This document shows positions 9,515 through 17,859 of a stretch of DNA of 64,000 bases, one piece after another. Positions within the stretch are counted from its first letter, which is position 1; the number at the start of each line of letters is the position of its first letter. The stretch is from assembly GCF_003086895.1 (NCBI RefSeq), contig NZ_CP026004.1:2082731-2146730 (forward strand). The letters are read 5' to 3'. The DNA is from Stenotrophomonas sp. ESTM1D_MKCIP4_1 (GTDB lineage Bacteria; Pseudomonadota; Gammaproteobacteria; Xanthomonadales; Xanthomonadaceae). The notes under the pieces were generated by a model. The model saw only the letters and a list, made by a program, of their open reading frames with translations, was not told the DNA's origin and searched no databases. A program made the translations under genes and the position numbers.

Positions 9515-10873
9515 TCAGCGCGGCGGGCTGTCTCCAGAGCGTTTGGCGGTATCGGCGACTGACCGGGCAGGCTCGGCAAGACCTTCCACTTCCTTCAGTG
9601 GCACTTCCCCCACGCCCAGGGCCCGCTCGATCTGCAGGTCGCTGCCCTGCGCGTTCAGCTGTGCCTGCAGGCGTGAGAAGTCACCACACCAGAGTGCTTC
9701 CACGTCGCGGTCGCGGCTGCGGTCGCGCTGGGTGTCCATCGCCACGGCGCGCACCTGCAATCGACCAGTTCCGGCAGTGCCACCGAGTTCCACGCCATAG
9801 CCGGGGCTGGCGGGTCGACGTAGAACGACGCGCCCCTGGTCGGACCAGGCGGTTGCCATGCCTTCATGCACTTCGTAGCCCAGCTCGGCAAGCCCGGCCA
9901 GCAGGGCGGCGCGACGCGAAGCGGCCGCCTGGACCTGATGGTGATCATCGATGGCGCGCTGGCAAGCATCGGCCAGGGCACGGAGGCGGGCGGCCGGCAC
10001 GTCGGTATCGGCTGCGGCGACCTCGCGCAGCAGCCCGCCGTGGGTGTCCGCATCAAGCGTACCGAGGATATGGGCCAGATCCTGCAGGTGCGTCAGGTGC
10101 TCGCGCTGCTGGCGAAGGGTCGTGGCGGCGCTGGCAAGATCCAGTACCAGACTGTCCAGGAGGAGGTTGCGTCGCTGCGCGTCGGTCTCGGCCTCGGCCG
10201 CACGCAGCGCTGCCTGGAATGCCGCGGAGAAGCCTTCTCCCTGCAGCAGCTGCAGTTCGGCGATGTGCCGATCAATACGCAGCAGCCGCGGGTCACGTGT
10301 GATGGGCGCCGGGTGCCAGGCAGTGGAGCGTCCGGAGGCATCCTCACGCAGGACGTCGGCAATATCGCGCTGTGCCTGGCTGAGTGCCTCGCCCTGTTCG
10401 GGCGGGGAAAGCGCCAGCGTGGCCCGTGCCAGCAGCGTTTCGGCATCGGCTTCGGCACCACCCTCAGCCAGCCGGGTCAGCGCCCGGGACAGTTCTGCAT
10501 CCACGGCTACGCCGCCCTCATGCAGTGCTCTGAGGACGGTAGCGGCATTCTGTTGCTGTTGCCGGACGCGTTGTCGCTGGGCGATGCGCTGTTCTGTCGC
10601 GCGTTCCTCGCGCTCAGCGAGGTCAGCGCGCAGCCAGGCCATCTCGGCCTTCACCTGGGAATCGTAAAACGCATTGTCACTTTCGGCGGCTGCCGCGCGC
10701 AGGGTGTCACGGCGTGCCAGTACGGCGGTGAGCTGGGCCTGTTCCAGGCTCTGCAGCTGCTGGGCACGTTGCTGCCAACGCTGCACCTCGCGTTCCAGCA
10801 GGCGCAGCATTTGCTCGCGGAGGGCGCGGAGTTCGGCTTCGGACCGGAAACGGACGACTTTCGGGCCGCTCAT
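9515..10873 (-). CDS. Coiled-coil protein, fourth gene of the ATPase/radical-SAM/helicase cassette
   Basis: I do not recognise a named family. The 452-residue protein begins MSGPKVVRF. About residues 10-110 are Gln/Arg/Glu/Leu-rich and look like a long coiled coil, with further helical heptad-like stretches to about residue 320. A smaller C-terminal part (about 330-430) looks more mixed alpha/beta. No signal peptide or membrane segment is evident. Its ATG overlaps the stop of the helicase gene (ATGA), so it is almost surely made together with that protein and may be a structural or adaptor subunit (inference). Confidence 0.8.
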   Translation of the reverse strand: MSGPKVVRFRSEAELRALREQMLRLLEREVQRWQQRAQQLQSLEQAQLTAVLARRDTLRAAAAESDNAFYDSQVKAEMAWLRADLAEREERATEQRIAQRQRVRQQQQNAATVLRALHEGGVAVDAELSRALTRLAEGGAEADAETLLARATLALSPPEQGEALSQAQRDIADVLREDASGRSTAWHPAPITRDPRLLRIDRHIAELQLLQGEGFSAAFQAALRAAEAETDAQRRNLLLDSLVLDLASAATTLRQQREHLTHLQDLAHILGTLDADTHGGLLREVAAADTDVPAARLRALADACQRAIDDHHQVQAAASRRAALLAGLAELGYEVHEGMATAWSDQGRVVLRRPASPGYGVELGGTAGTGRLQVRAVAMDTQRDRSRDRDVEALWCGDFSRLQAQLNAQGSDLQIERALGVGEVPLKEVEGLAEPARSVADTAKRSGDSPPR

Positions 10874-13800
10874 GCGGAGGCCTCCGGGGCAGGAACGTGC
10901 TCTCGCTCAGGGGGTGGGGCGGACATCTCCAATGCCTGCTCCACCGCCTGGCGCAGGCGTGCGCGTTCGCCATCACCGTCGTGGTACCAGCCCTGCGACG
11001 ACACACGATGCAGCCGTGGAATGGCGCGCCCGAGCACGGTCGGGCGCCAGATCTCGCGGGCGCGCGCCCGCTGCAGCAGGCCATGGCTCGGTGCGTCGCA
11101 TTCGATGCCGATGGCGTACAGGCCTGTGCGCGGGTCTTCGATGGCGAAATCCAGGCCGAAGGCATCCCCTTCGCTGGCCGGATTGGCGGCCCAGCCCAGC
11201 GAGCGCAGGTAGTCCCCGACGATGGCGACGAAGCCGTCCTGTGCGCTGCGTGCCGTGCTGGGAACCGTGCTGCGGTCGGTCTGCAGGCGGTTCAGCAGGC
11301 TGGTGCTCGCCTCGAACTCGCCCGCACACAGGGCACGTGCATACTCCAGGTAGCCTTGCAGATAGTCGCGCGGGGTGGCGGGGGCGCGCTGGGTATTGAA
11401 CATGTCCGACACATCGTTGATCGGCATCGAGGTGATCATCACCACCTTCTGTCGAGCACGGGTGACGGCTACGTTCAGTCTCCGCTCGCCGCCGGTCTGG
11501 CCGAGCACACCGAAGTTGCGGCGGAACGTGCCCTGGCCATTGCGGCCGAAGGTGGTGGAGAACACGATCACGTCGCGCTCGTCGCCCTGAACGTTCTCCA
11601 CGTTCTTGATGAACACCGACATGTCTTCACCTTCCACGATGCGCTCACGTTCCTGCTGCAGGGCCACGCGGAACGACTCGTCCTCGCTGGCCCGCAGTTC
11701 CAGCTGGTCCTCGATCAGCTCGGCCTGCTTGCGGTTGAAGGTCACCACGCCCACCGAGGGACGCTGCGCATGGGGCGACTGCCAGAGGTTCTCGAGGTAG
11801 GCCACCACGCGTTCGGCCTCCAGCGCGTTGCTCTGGTTCTGGTACAGGCCATCGACCTGGATCAGCTGCAGCGGCTTGACCTGCTGGATGCGTGCCTGCG
11901 GGTGACGGACGGGTACGTTGAGACGGTTGCCATAGAAGGATGCGTTGGAGAAACCGATGAGCTCGCGGTACGCCGAGCGGTAGTGGATCTGTAGGGTGGT
12001 GCTGGGCAGCACGGTGCGCGCCAACTGCAGCAGATCAGGGCAATCCTTGATCTCGCGCCGGTTCCAATCGTCCTCGAACGCCTCGCGCTGCGCCTCGTCG
12101 GCCTCTGCGTCAGGTTCTTCGCCATCGAACACTTCGGCTTCATCACTTTCCACGCGGCTGGAAAAGAACGCCGTGGGCGGCATCTGCTTTTCGTCACCGC
12201 TGACGACCGTGACCTTGCCACGGAACAGGGTGGGGAGGGCGTACTCCACCGGCATCTGCGAAGCCTCATCGTAGATCACGGTATCGAACAGGCCGGCCTG
12301 TAGTGGCAGCACCCGGCTGGCCACATCCGGGTTCATCAGCCAGACTGGGCGAAGGTGCATGAGGCCCAGTGCGCTGCCCAGCTCGATGAACTCACGCAGG
12401 CGCCGCGAGCGGCGTCCGGTCAGCCGGGTAACGTCTTCCCATTGCTTGCGATTGCCCAGAGAGTCCATATCCAGCTGACTGCCAAGCAGGTCGCGGTTAA
12501 GGCGACGCATCTGCCGGTCGGCCTCGGCCAGAGAGCTGATCTTCGCCTGTGCTTCGTCCTGGCTGAACTGCAGTTCGGGAAGCTCGTGCTCGATACGATG
12601 TTTCCAGCCAAGCCGTGCTTCGCGGTTCAACAACCGGCGTACGGCGCTTTCCAGCTGGTCGGGTGGCAGTGCATCCAGCTGTGCCTCACGCTGGCGCAGC
12701 TGTCCCAGCAGTTGCAGTGCAGCCTCATCCAGCTGGCCCGCGCGGCCACGGAACCGCTGATAGGCCGGCAGGGTTGGCAGCGCGCCCTGCAGCCGGTCCA
12801 GCGCAAGCTGGTTGTCCAGGTTGTGCAGGACGTTATGCCGCAGTTGTTGGGCCAGCCGGTCGTCGAGCCAGTCCTGGAGTGATGCAAGCTGGTGCAGGCT
12901 CGCTTGGCGCGCAGCGTGCCTCAACAGGGAGGCGTCCAAGTCATCCAGCAGCATCTGCAGCTGGGCCTTGTCGCCGGTCAGCATGGCGGTATCGGTCTGC
13001 TGGGCGCGTGGGGATTGGGCAAGTGCACGCGCCAGAGCCTGCACTTCCAGCAGCCCAGCAAGGTCCTGTTGCAGTTGAGGCAGCAGGTCGGCGCCGCCGT
13101 CTTCAGCGACGGCGGGCAGCCCCAGTGCCAAGCGGCCGCTGTTGTAATGGCTGCGCAACGGCGCCAGTTGCAGCTCCAGGCGCACTGCGCCCAGCAGGGC
13201 CGGCAGGGCCCCATCGCGGGTGACGCCGCCATGGTCGCGCAGCAGGCGATCAAGGCGGCCGCGCTGAACGACGTGGCGTGGATTCAGGCGGGACCACCAG
13301 GTGGTTCGCGCGATCACGCTCATGCAGTCCTGCTCATGCCGGCGCAATGTGGCTTCATCCAGTCTGGCCAATGTGCTGGAGAGACCGGGTACCCCGCTGC
13401 CGTGAGCGACCTGGCCAAGCTGCTGCTCGACCCGCCGCAGCTGGACGACCAGGCTGTCGCCCTTCACCGGATCGCCGCCGCTTGGGCTGCGGAAGAGCGG
13501 CAGCCAGCGGGCGAGACGCTGGCGCTGTTCGTCACGCAGGGCCAGCAGCGTGGTCACATGCGCGCTGATCCAGGCCCGATAGGGCGCCGCGTCTTCGATC
13601 TCGAAGCTGGCAGGATGGTCGGCCAATGCCTGCTGGCGTTGCCGTTCGGCCTGCACGAAGGCATGCAGGCTTTCGGCGAAGGCGTCCAGCGTGGCGCTAT
13701 CGGCGGCAAACGGCCGAAGATCCGCCAGAGCACTGCCTTCGTAGCGCGCCGGCAGCCACCAGCGCACCAGCGGTGCACACTGCTCTTCAAGCGCCGTGAG

Positions 13801-16800
13801 CTGGGCCATGTCCAGTGTGCCCAGGCGTTGCCGCAGCGCGGGAAACTCCAGGGGCGGCAGGCCCGTCTCCAGTTCGATCAGCTCGCCCAGCAACTGCCGA
13901 TAGCTGAGGTGGCTGAGCGGATCGATGCGATGCAGGCTGTGCTGGAAGCGATCCAGTTCACCCTCGAGCGATTCGATGCGTACGGCGGTACGCTCGCGCG
14001 CTGCGCGCCCGTCCGGGTCACCACTGCCCTCGGCGAACAAGCGTTCCAACTGCTCGCGTATCGCGCGGATGACGGGCTCTCGATCCTGGTTGACGTCGTT
14101 GACCATGACGATGCGCTGCCCCAGACCTTCGGCAACCAGACGCTTGTGCACCACTTCAAGGGCAGCGTGCTTCTGGCACACGATGAGCAGGCTGCGACCG
14201 CGACCGATGGCATCGGCCACCATGTTGACGATGGTCTGGCTCTTGCCGGTGCCGGGTGGCCCCTCGATCAACAGGCCTGGGCCTTGCCGGGCCTGCAGCA
14301 CCGCCGCCTCCTGCGAAGGATCGCTGGCGACAGTGAAGTAGCGATCCAGCTCACCTGGCGCGGAGGTCGGGGCTGCATGGTCCGCAGGCGGCGCCAGGCG
14401 CAGGGCGGTCTCCAGGCCGGTGCCATTGGGCGGGAGCACCTTCAACTGGCGAAGGTCCTCGCCAATCGCCTGGCCCATGAAGGTGACATGGAACAGGACA
14501 GCGGCACATTCCAGTTCGTCGCCAAGTGGATCCACCGCCACATCCGGGCCTGGCAGGGCCGTCAGGGTGCGCGAGCGGACACGGGCCAGCATGCCGAAGG
14601 CATCCATCACGTCGGACGCGCGCAGCGACGACCGGCCCAGCAGCTCATCGGCCGATGTCTGCCAGCGGCGGAACATCTCAGGACCGAGGATGCTTTCCAG
14701 TGCTGGATTGATCCGCACCTCCTCGCGCTCGCCATCGAAGGCAAGGTTGGCCTGGTAGCGTTGGGCCAGTCCCATGTCCAGCTTTACCGGCCACAACAGC
14801 AGCGGAACGATGCGGGCGCGCGCGTTGCTGCGCGGATCGCGGCTGAGCAGGAAGGGAAAGCCAAGGTACAGGCCATCGATGCCGGTATCGCGCTTGTAGA
14901 GGGTGCTTTGGCGCAGCAGCGAGCGCAGCCGCTGCTCAACCGACGGGGTGCGCTGGAGAGCTTCCGGATCGACAGCGACGGCGCGTGCGTTGCGCTGCAT
15001 GAGGTGGTCGAGCAGGGCGGCGGCCGGGCGTCGCACACAGTTCAGTTCGTGGATATCCACCCGCGCGGTGGTCTTGCCGATGCTCATCCGGACCAGCGGC
15101 CCGCGCATGACAGCGGTGACCACCTTCTTCTCGAAGAAGTCCAGGATCTGGGCCACGTACTGCTGCCGTTGTGGCTGCTGCCAGCGGCTGCCGGGAACGG
15201 CCAGCACCACGAGCGCGCGCGCCAGTGGCATGCGCCGTTCCAGGCGGAACTGTTCGGCCCAGCTGTCGATGACCGGCATGCCGGATCGCGCGAAGCCGAG
15301 GATTCGCTCGTCCATCGCGCGGTACAGATCGGTGCGTGGGTGTTGCAGCAGCAGGGTGGCCGCATCGGCATCCCATTCGGCAAGACCTGCCTTGGCTGCC
15401 AGTGCAGTGGCGTCGGCGACGATGGCGTCTACCGAGCGGAACTGACCGATGGCGGCACTGAGCAGGACGATCAGGTCTTCTTCGGTGACCAGTCTGCGTT
15501 CGGCCAGGGCCGCCAGGCCGGGGTGCTCCGTATCGGGCAGCAGCCGCTGGCGCTCCTGCCACTGGCTGGCCAGGCGGGCCCGCGAGGTGGACAGCAGGTA
15601 CACCCGCAGCACTTCTTCGATGAGGTCGATCTGTTGGTGCAGCGCACGCTGCCGCACATTGTGCGCACGCAGCTTCAATCTCGACAGCCACGCGTCGGTC
15701 TGCAGTTGTTCGAGCAGGTCCGGTACCGATCCGCTGATCAGGCGGTACCCTTCCAGTGGGTTTTCAAGCAGCCAACCAGGCGTGACGATGCTGCCGCGGT
15801 GGATGAGCGGCATTTCCGGATTGAGGATCTTCAAAGCCAGCATCAGCTTGAAGTCCTCTTCCACGCCTTCGTGCTGTACCACCTGGCGCAGCGCGGACAC
15901 GGTAGAAGGAGCAAGCCCAGCCTGGTCCGCCCAGGTGACGATGACGCCGCGCAACAGGCTGTCACGTGCTTCGTCCCAGTGCTCGGACTGTGCAGCCTCC
16001 AGGGCGAAGGACGCAGGACGATGGAAGCGTCGCTCACCCAGGCGAAGGCTTGCCCCGTCGCCCTCATCGCGCTCCTGCGCAGGCGAGGGCGGGGCGGCCA
16101 CTGTAATGCCGGCCAGCCAATCCGACACCTCCGGCCACTGCCAGCGCTGGTGGCGGTCACGCACCAGCAGGCCGCGCAGCAGCAGATTCAGGTCCGGATC
16201 GATATCGGGCGGAATGGGTACGCCATTGGCCAGCACGTGGATCAGGTAGGCGTTGGTGTGGGTACCCTCGAAGCAGCGGCCCTGGGTCAGCTGCTCCAGC
16301 AGGATCATGCCCAGGCTCCACCAGTCCGACGCGGCGGCCACGCCGCCGGCGATCGCTTCGGGAGCCATGTAACGGCTGGTTTCCAGCGGCGAAACGATGT
16401 CCAGGTCGAACTCGGACAGACGCGCTGAGCCGAACCCACTGATGACCATGTCCAGAGGGTCGCGCGACCGGACCAGCAGGCTGGCCGGACGCAGGTCACG
16501 GTGGCGCAGGCCGGCTTCGTTGAAAGCGTGCAGGGCCTGTCCCAGCTCCCGCACAACATGACGTACCGCCTCACGATCGGCGATGACACTGCCGAGGTCT
16601 GCCAGGCTGCCGGCGGCAAGCATTTCCACGACCTCATAGGCGCGGTCATCCCAGCGCCCGGTCGCGATGATGTCCGGCACATGCTCACGTGGCAGCCGTC
16701 GGATGACATCGTAGATCGCGGGGTCGGGCTCAGCGCCAGCGCGGTACAGGGTGAGCACCGCCGCCTGTCCAGTCTGCGCATGCTCGGCGTGGTAACGCTC

Positions 16801-17199
16801 GCGGATGCCATCGGTGCTGCTGATCTGGCTCAACAGCCGCCACTGGTCGATGACCGTTTCGGCACTGCCTGCGTCGCCATCGTGGGGTGTTTCAGGGACG
16901 GTCCCGGCAGCAGGCGGCATCGCCGGCGCGTCAACGGCTGCGGGCTCGGCGCCGCACTGCAGACACATCAGGTCACCGGCTTCCAGTGCATGGCCGTTGC
17001 TGCAGAGGGCATCGACGCGCACGTCGTGCGTCGCCTCGGAGACCTGATCCTGGGTCCGCACGATCTGGGGGCGCCAACCATCGGCATGGATGGGCTCGCC
17101 AGCCAGATCCCAGCCGCAGGGATGCGCGCCGACCTCGCCTTCGCAGAACAGTTCATGCAGGCCGCGTTCGGTACGGCAGTTCGGGCAGAATCGGATCAT
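10870..17199 (-). CDS. Giant zinc ribbon / pseudokinase-like / SF1 helicase / nuclease-like protein
   Basis: The ATG at 17199 is chosen because GGAG lies 8 nt upstream and the protein then opens with a zinc ribbon (CPNC at 5-8, further Cys/His to residue 82). The 2109 residues also hold a protein-kinase-like domain (about 110-370; HRD at 233-235, APE at 279-281), a DUF4011-like stretch (about 785-900) and a superfamily 1 helicase. Helicase motifs are Walker A GPPGTGKS at 980-987, DEASQ at 1644-1648, GDEKQMPP at 1668-1675, QGDERD near 1871 and VAVTRAR near 1910. A 600-residue helical insertion splits the helicase. The C-terminal domain (about 1985-2100) has D2017, E2033 and D2035 in a pattern like the REase_MTES_1575 fold. 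The kinase domain lacks the VAIK lysine and DFG aspartate, so it may be inactive. The gene starts 4 nt after the radical-SAM gene. Confidence 0.88.
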   Translation of the reverse strand: MIRFCPNCRTERGLHELFCEGEVGAHPCGWDLAGEPIHADGWRPQIVRTQDQVSEATHDVRVDALCSNGHALEAGDLMCLQCGAEPAAVDAPAMPPAAGTVPETPHDGDAGSAETVIDQWRLLSQISSTDGIRERYHAEHAQTGQAAVLTLYRAGAEPDPAIYDVIRRLPREHVPDIIATGRWDDRAYEVVEMLAAGSLADLGSVIADREAVRHVVRELGQALHAFNEAGLRHRDLRPASLLVRSRDPLDMVISGFGSARLSEFDLDIVSPLETSRYMAPEAIAGGVAAASDWWSLGMILLEQLTQGRCFEGTHTNAYLIHVLANGVPIPPDIDPDLNLLLRGLLVRDRHQRWQWPEVSDWLAGITVAAPPSPAQERDEGDGASLRLGERRFHRPASFALEAAQSEHWDEARDSLLRGVIVTWADQAGLAPSTVSALRQVVQHEGVEEDFKLMLALKILNPEMPLIHRGSIVTPGWLLENPLEGYRLISGSVPDLLEQLQTDAWLSRLKLRAHNVRQRALHQQIDLIEEVLRVYLLSTSRARLASQWQERQRLLPDTEHPGLAALAERRLVTEEDLIVLLSAAIGQFRSVDAIVADATALAAKAGLAEWDADAATLLLQHPRTDLYRAMDERILGFARSGMPVIDSWAEQFRLERRMPLARALVVLAVPGSRWQQPQRQQYVAQILDFFEKKVVTAVMRGPLVRMSIGKTTARVDIHELNCVRRPAAALLDHLMQRNARAVAVDPEALQRTPSVEQRLRSLLRQSTLYKRDTGIDGLYLGFPFLLSRDPRSNARARIVPLLLWPVKLDMGLAQRYQANLAFDGEREEVRINPALESILGPEMFRRWQTSADELLGRSSLRASDVMDAFGMLARVRSRTLTALPGPDVAVDPLGDELECAAVLFHVTFMGQAIGEDLRQLKVLPPNGTGLETALRLAPPADHAAPTSAPGELDRYFTVASDPSQEAAVLQARQGPGLLIEGPPGTGKSQTIVNMVADAIGRGRSLLIVCQKHAALEVVHKRLVAEGLGQRIVMVNDVNQDREPVIRAIREQLERLFAEGSGDPDGRAARERTAVRIESLEGELDRFQHSLHRIDPLSHLSYRQLLGELIELETGLPPLEFPALRQRLGTLDMAQLTALEEQCAPLVRWWLPARYEGSALADLRPFAADSATLDAFAESLHAFVQAERQRQQALADHPASFEIEDAAPYRAWISAHVTTLLALRDEQRQRLARWLPLFRSPSGGDPVKGDSLVVQLRRVEQQLGQVAHGSGVPGLSSTLARLDEATLRRHEQDCMSVIARTTWWSRLNPRHVVQRGRLDRLLRDHGGVTRDGALPALLGAVRLELQLAPLRSHYNSGRLALGLPAVAEDGGADLLPQLQQDLAGLLEVQALARALAQSPRAQQTDTAMLTGDKAQLQMLLDDLDASLLRHAARQASLHQLASLQDWLDDRLAQQLRHNVLHNLDNQLALDRLQGALPTLPAYQRFRGRAGQLDEAALQLLGQLRQREAQLDALPPDQLESAVRRLLNREARLGWKHRIEHELPELQFSQDEAQAKISSLAEADRQMRRLNRDLLGSQLDMDSLGNRKQWEDVTRLTGRRSRRLREFIELGSALGLMHLRPVWLMNPDVASRVLPLQAGLFDTVIYDEASQMPVEYALPTLFRGKVTVVSGDEKQMPPTAFFSSRVESDEAEVFDGEEPDAEADEAQREAFEDDWNRREIKDCPDLLQLARTVLPSTTLQIHYRSAYRELIGFSNASFYGNRLNVPVRHPQARIQQVKPLQLIQVDGLYQNQSNALEAERVVAYLENLWQSPHAQRPSVGVVTFNRKQAELIEDQLELRASEDESFRVALQQERERIVEGEDMSVFIKNVENVQGDERDVIVFSTTFGRNGQGTFRRNFGVLGQTGGERRLNVAVTRARQKVVMITSMPINDVSDMFNTQRAPATPRDYLQGYLEYARALCAGEFEASTSLLNRLQTDRSTVPSTARSAQDGFVAIVGDYLRSLGWAANPASEGDAFGLDFAIEDPRTGLYAIGIECDAPSHGLLQRARAREIWRPTVLGRAIPRLHRVSSQGWYHDGDGERARLRQAVEQALEMSAPPPEREHVPAPEASA

Positions 17200-17203
17200 G
17201 CAG

Positions 17204-17857
17204 TTACTCCACGTCGTCGCCGCTGGGGGCATGCGCGCTGGTCTGTAGGTAATGACCTTGCGCGCGCAGCATTCCGCGCAGGCGCAGCAGATCGTTGTGT
17301 CGGGGGATTCCGGCCATCCACAAGCTGCCATCCTCGTCAAACATGATGTCCAGCACGTTGTCTGAGGGCGCATGCAGGCGATCAAGCCCCGCAAGCCGGT
17401 CGCGGCCAAGGTCGGTGAGCAGGCTCAGCCGCTGGTTGTCGCTTCCGCGCAGCGCCCGGGTCTGCCCGGCAGCGGCCAGGTAGGGGTCGCTCATCAGTCC
17501 ATCGATCAGACCTGCCGCGCGGCGCAACGGTGCCTGCAGCGTCTCCAGCGAATGACCGCTGTACACGAGGATATCGCCTGGGCCACGCGAACGCAGGCCT
17601 CTCAACAGAGCCCGCAGTGCATCGAACTGGTCGAACGGCTCGCCGCCGGAGATCGTCACCCCGTCGGCCTGCTGCCACCAAGGGGCAAGCTGCTCAAGCA
17701 GATCCTCTACCTCGATGCGGCGATGTCCCGGTCCCCATGTATCGGCGGAGATGCAGCCGGGGCAGCGGATGCTGCAGCCCTGGAACCAGATGCCGAGCCG
17801 CTGGCCCGGCCCCAGCGTGGTGACGGGAAAGTGCGCCCGCGACAGACTGACCTGCAT
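17204..17857 (-). CDS. 4Fe-4S single-cluster radical-SAM (activase-like) protein
   Basis: 217 residues. The cluster ligands Cys28, Cys32 and Cys35 form the CX3CX2C of radical-SAM enzymes (GCSIRCPGC), followed by ISGGEPF near residues 68-74 for SAM binding. Size and motifs match the NrdG/PflA-like single-cluster class, which activates glycyl-radical enzymes or modifies proteins. No ribonucleotide reductase or glycyl-radical gene is nearby, so the substrate is unknown. It starts 2 nt after the AAA+ gene and ends 4 nt before the helicase gene. A modifier of a cassette partner is the simplest idea (inference). Confidence 0.88.
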   Translation of the reverse strand: MQVSLSRAHFPVTTLGPGQRLGIWFQGCSIRCPGCISADTWGPGHRRIEVEDLLEQLAPWWQQADGVTISGGEPFDQFDALRALLRGLRSRGPGDILVYSGHSLETLQAPLRRAAGLIDGLMSDPYLAAAGQTRALRGSDNQRLSLLTDLGRDRLAGLDRLHAPSDNVLDIMFDEDGSLWMAGIPRHNDLLRLRGMLRAQGHYLQTSAHAPSGDDVE

Positions 17858-17859
17858 GC

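Noticed and set aside
12892..16428. A 1178-codon open frame on the plus strand antisense to the giant helicase, and similar long frames at 3843-6143, 5902-8370 and 27131-29710
   Set aside because: They mirror GC-rich genes on the other strand, have no recognisable domain, and are His/Gln/Arg/Gly-rich in the way antisense frames of such genes are.
17200..17409. 70-residue upstream extension of the giant helicase
   Set aside because: It starts with TTG inside the radical-SAM gene and is Cys/Thr/Arg-rich; the ATG at 17199 has a GGAG site and opens directly on the zinc ribbon.
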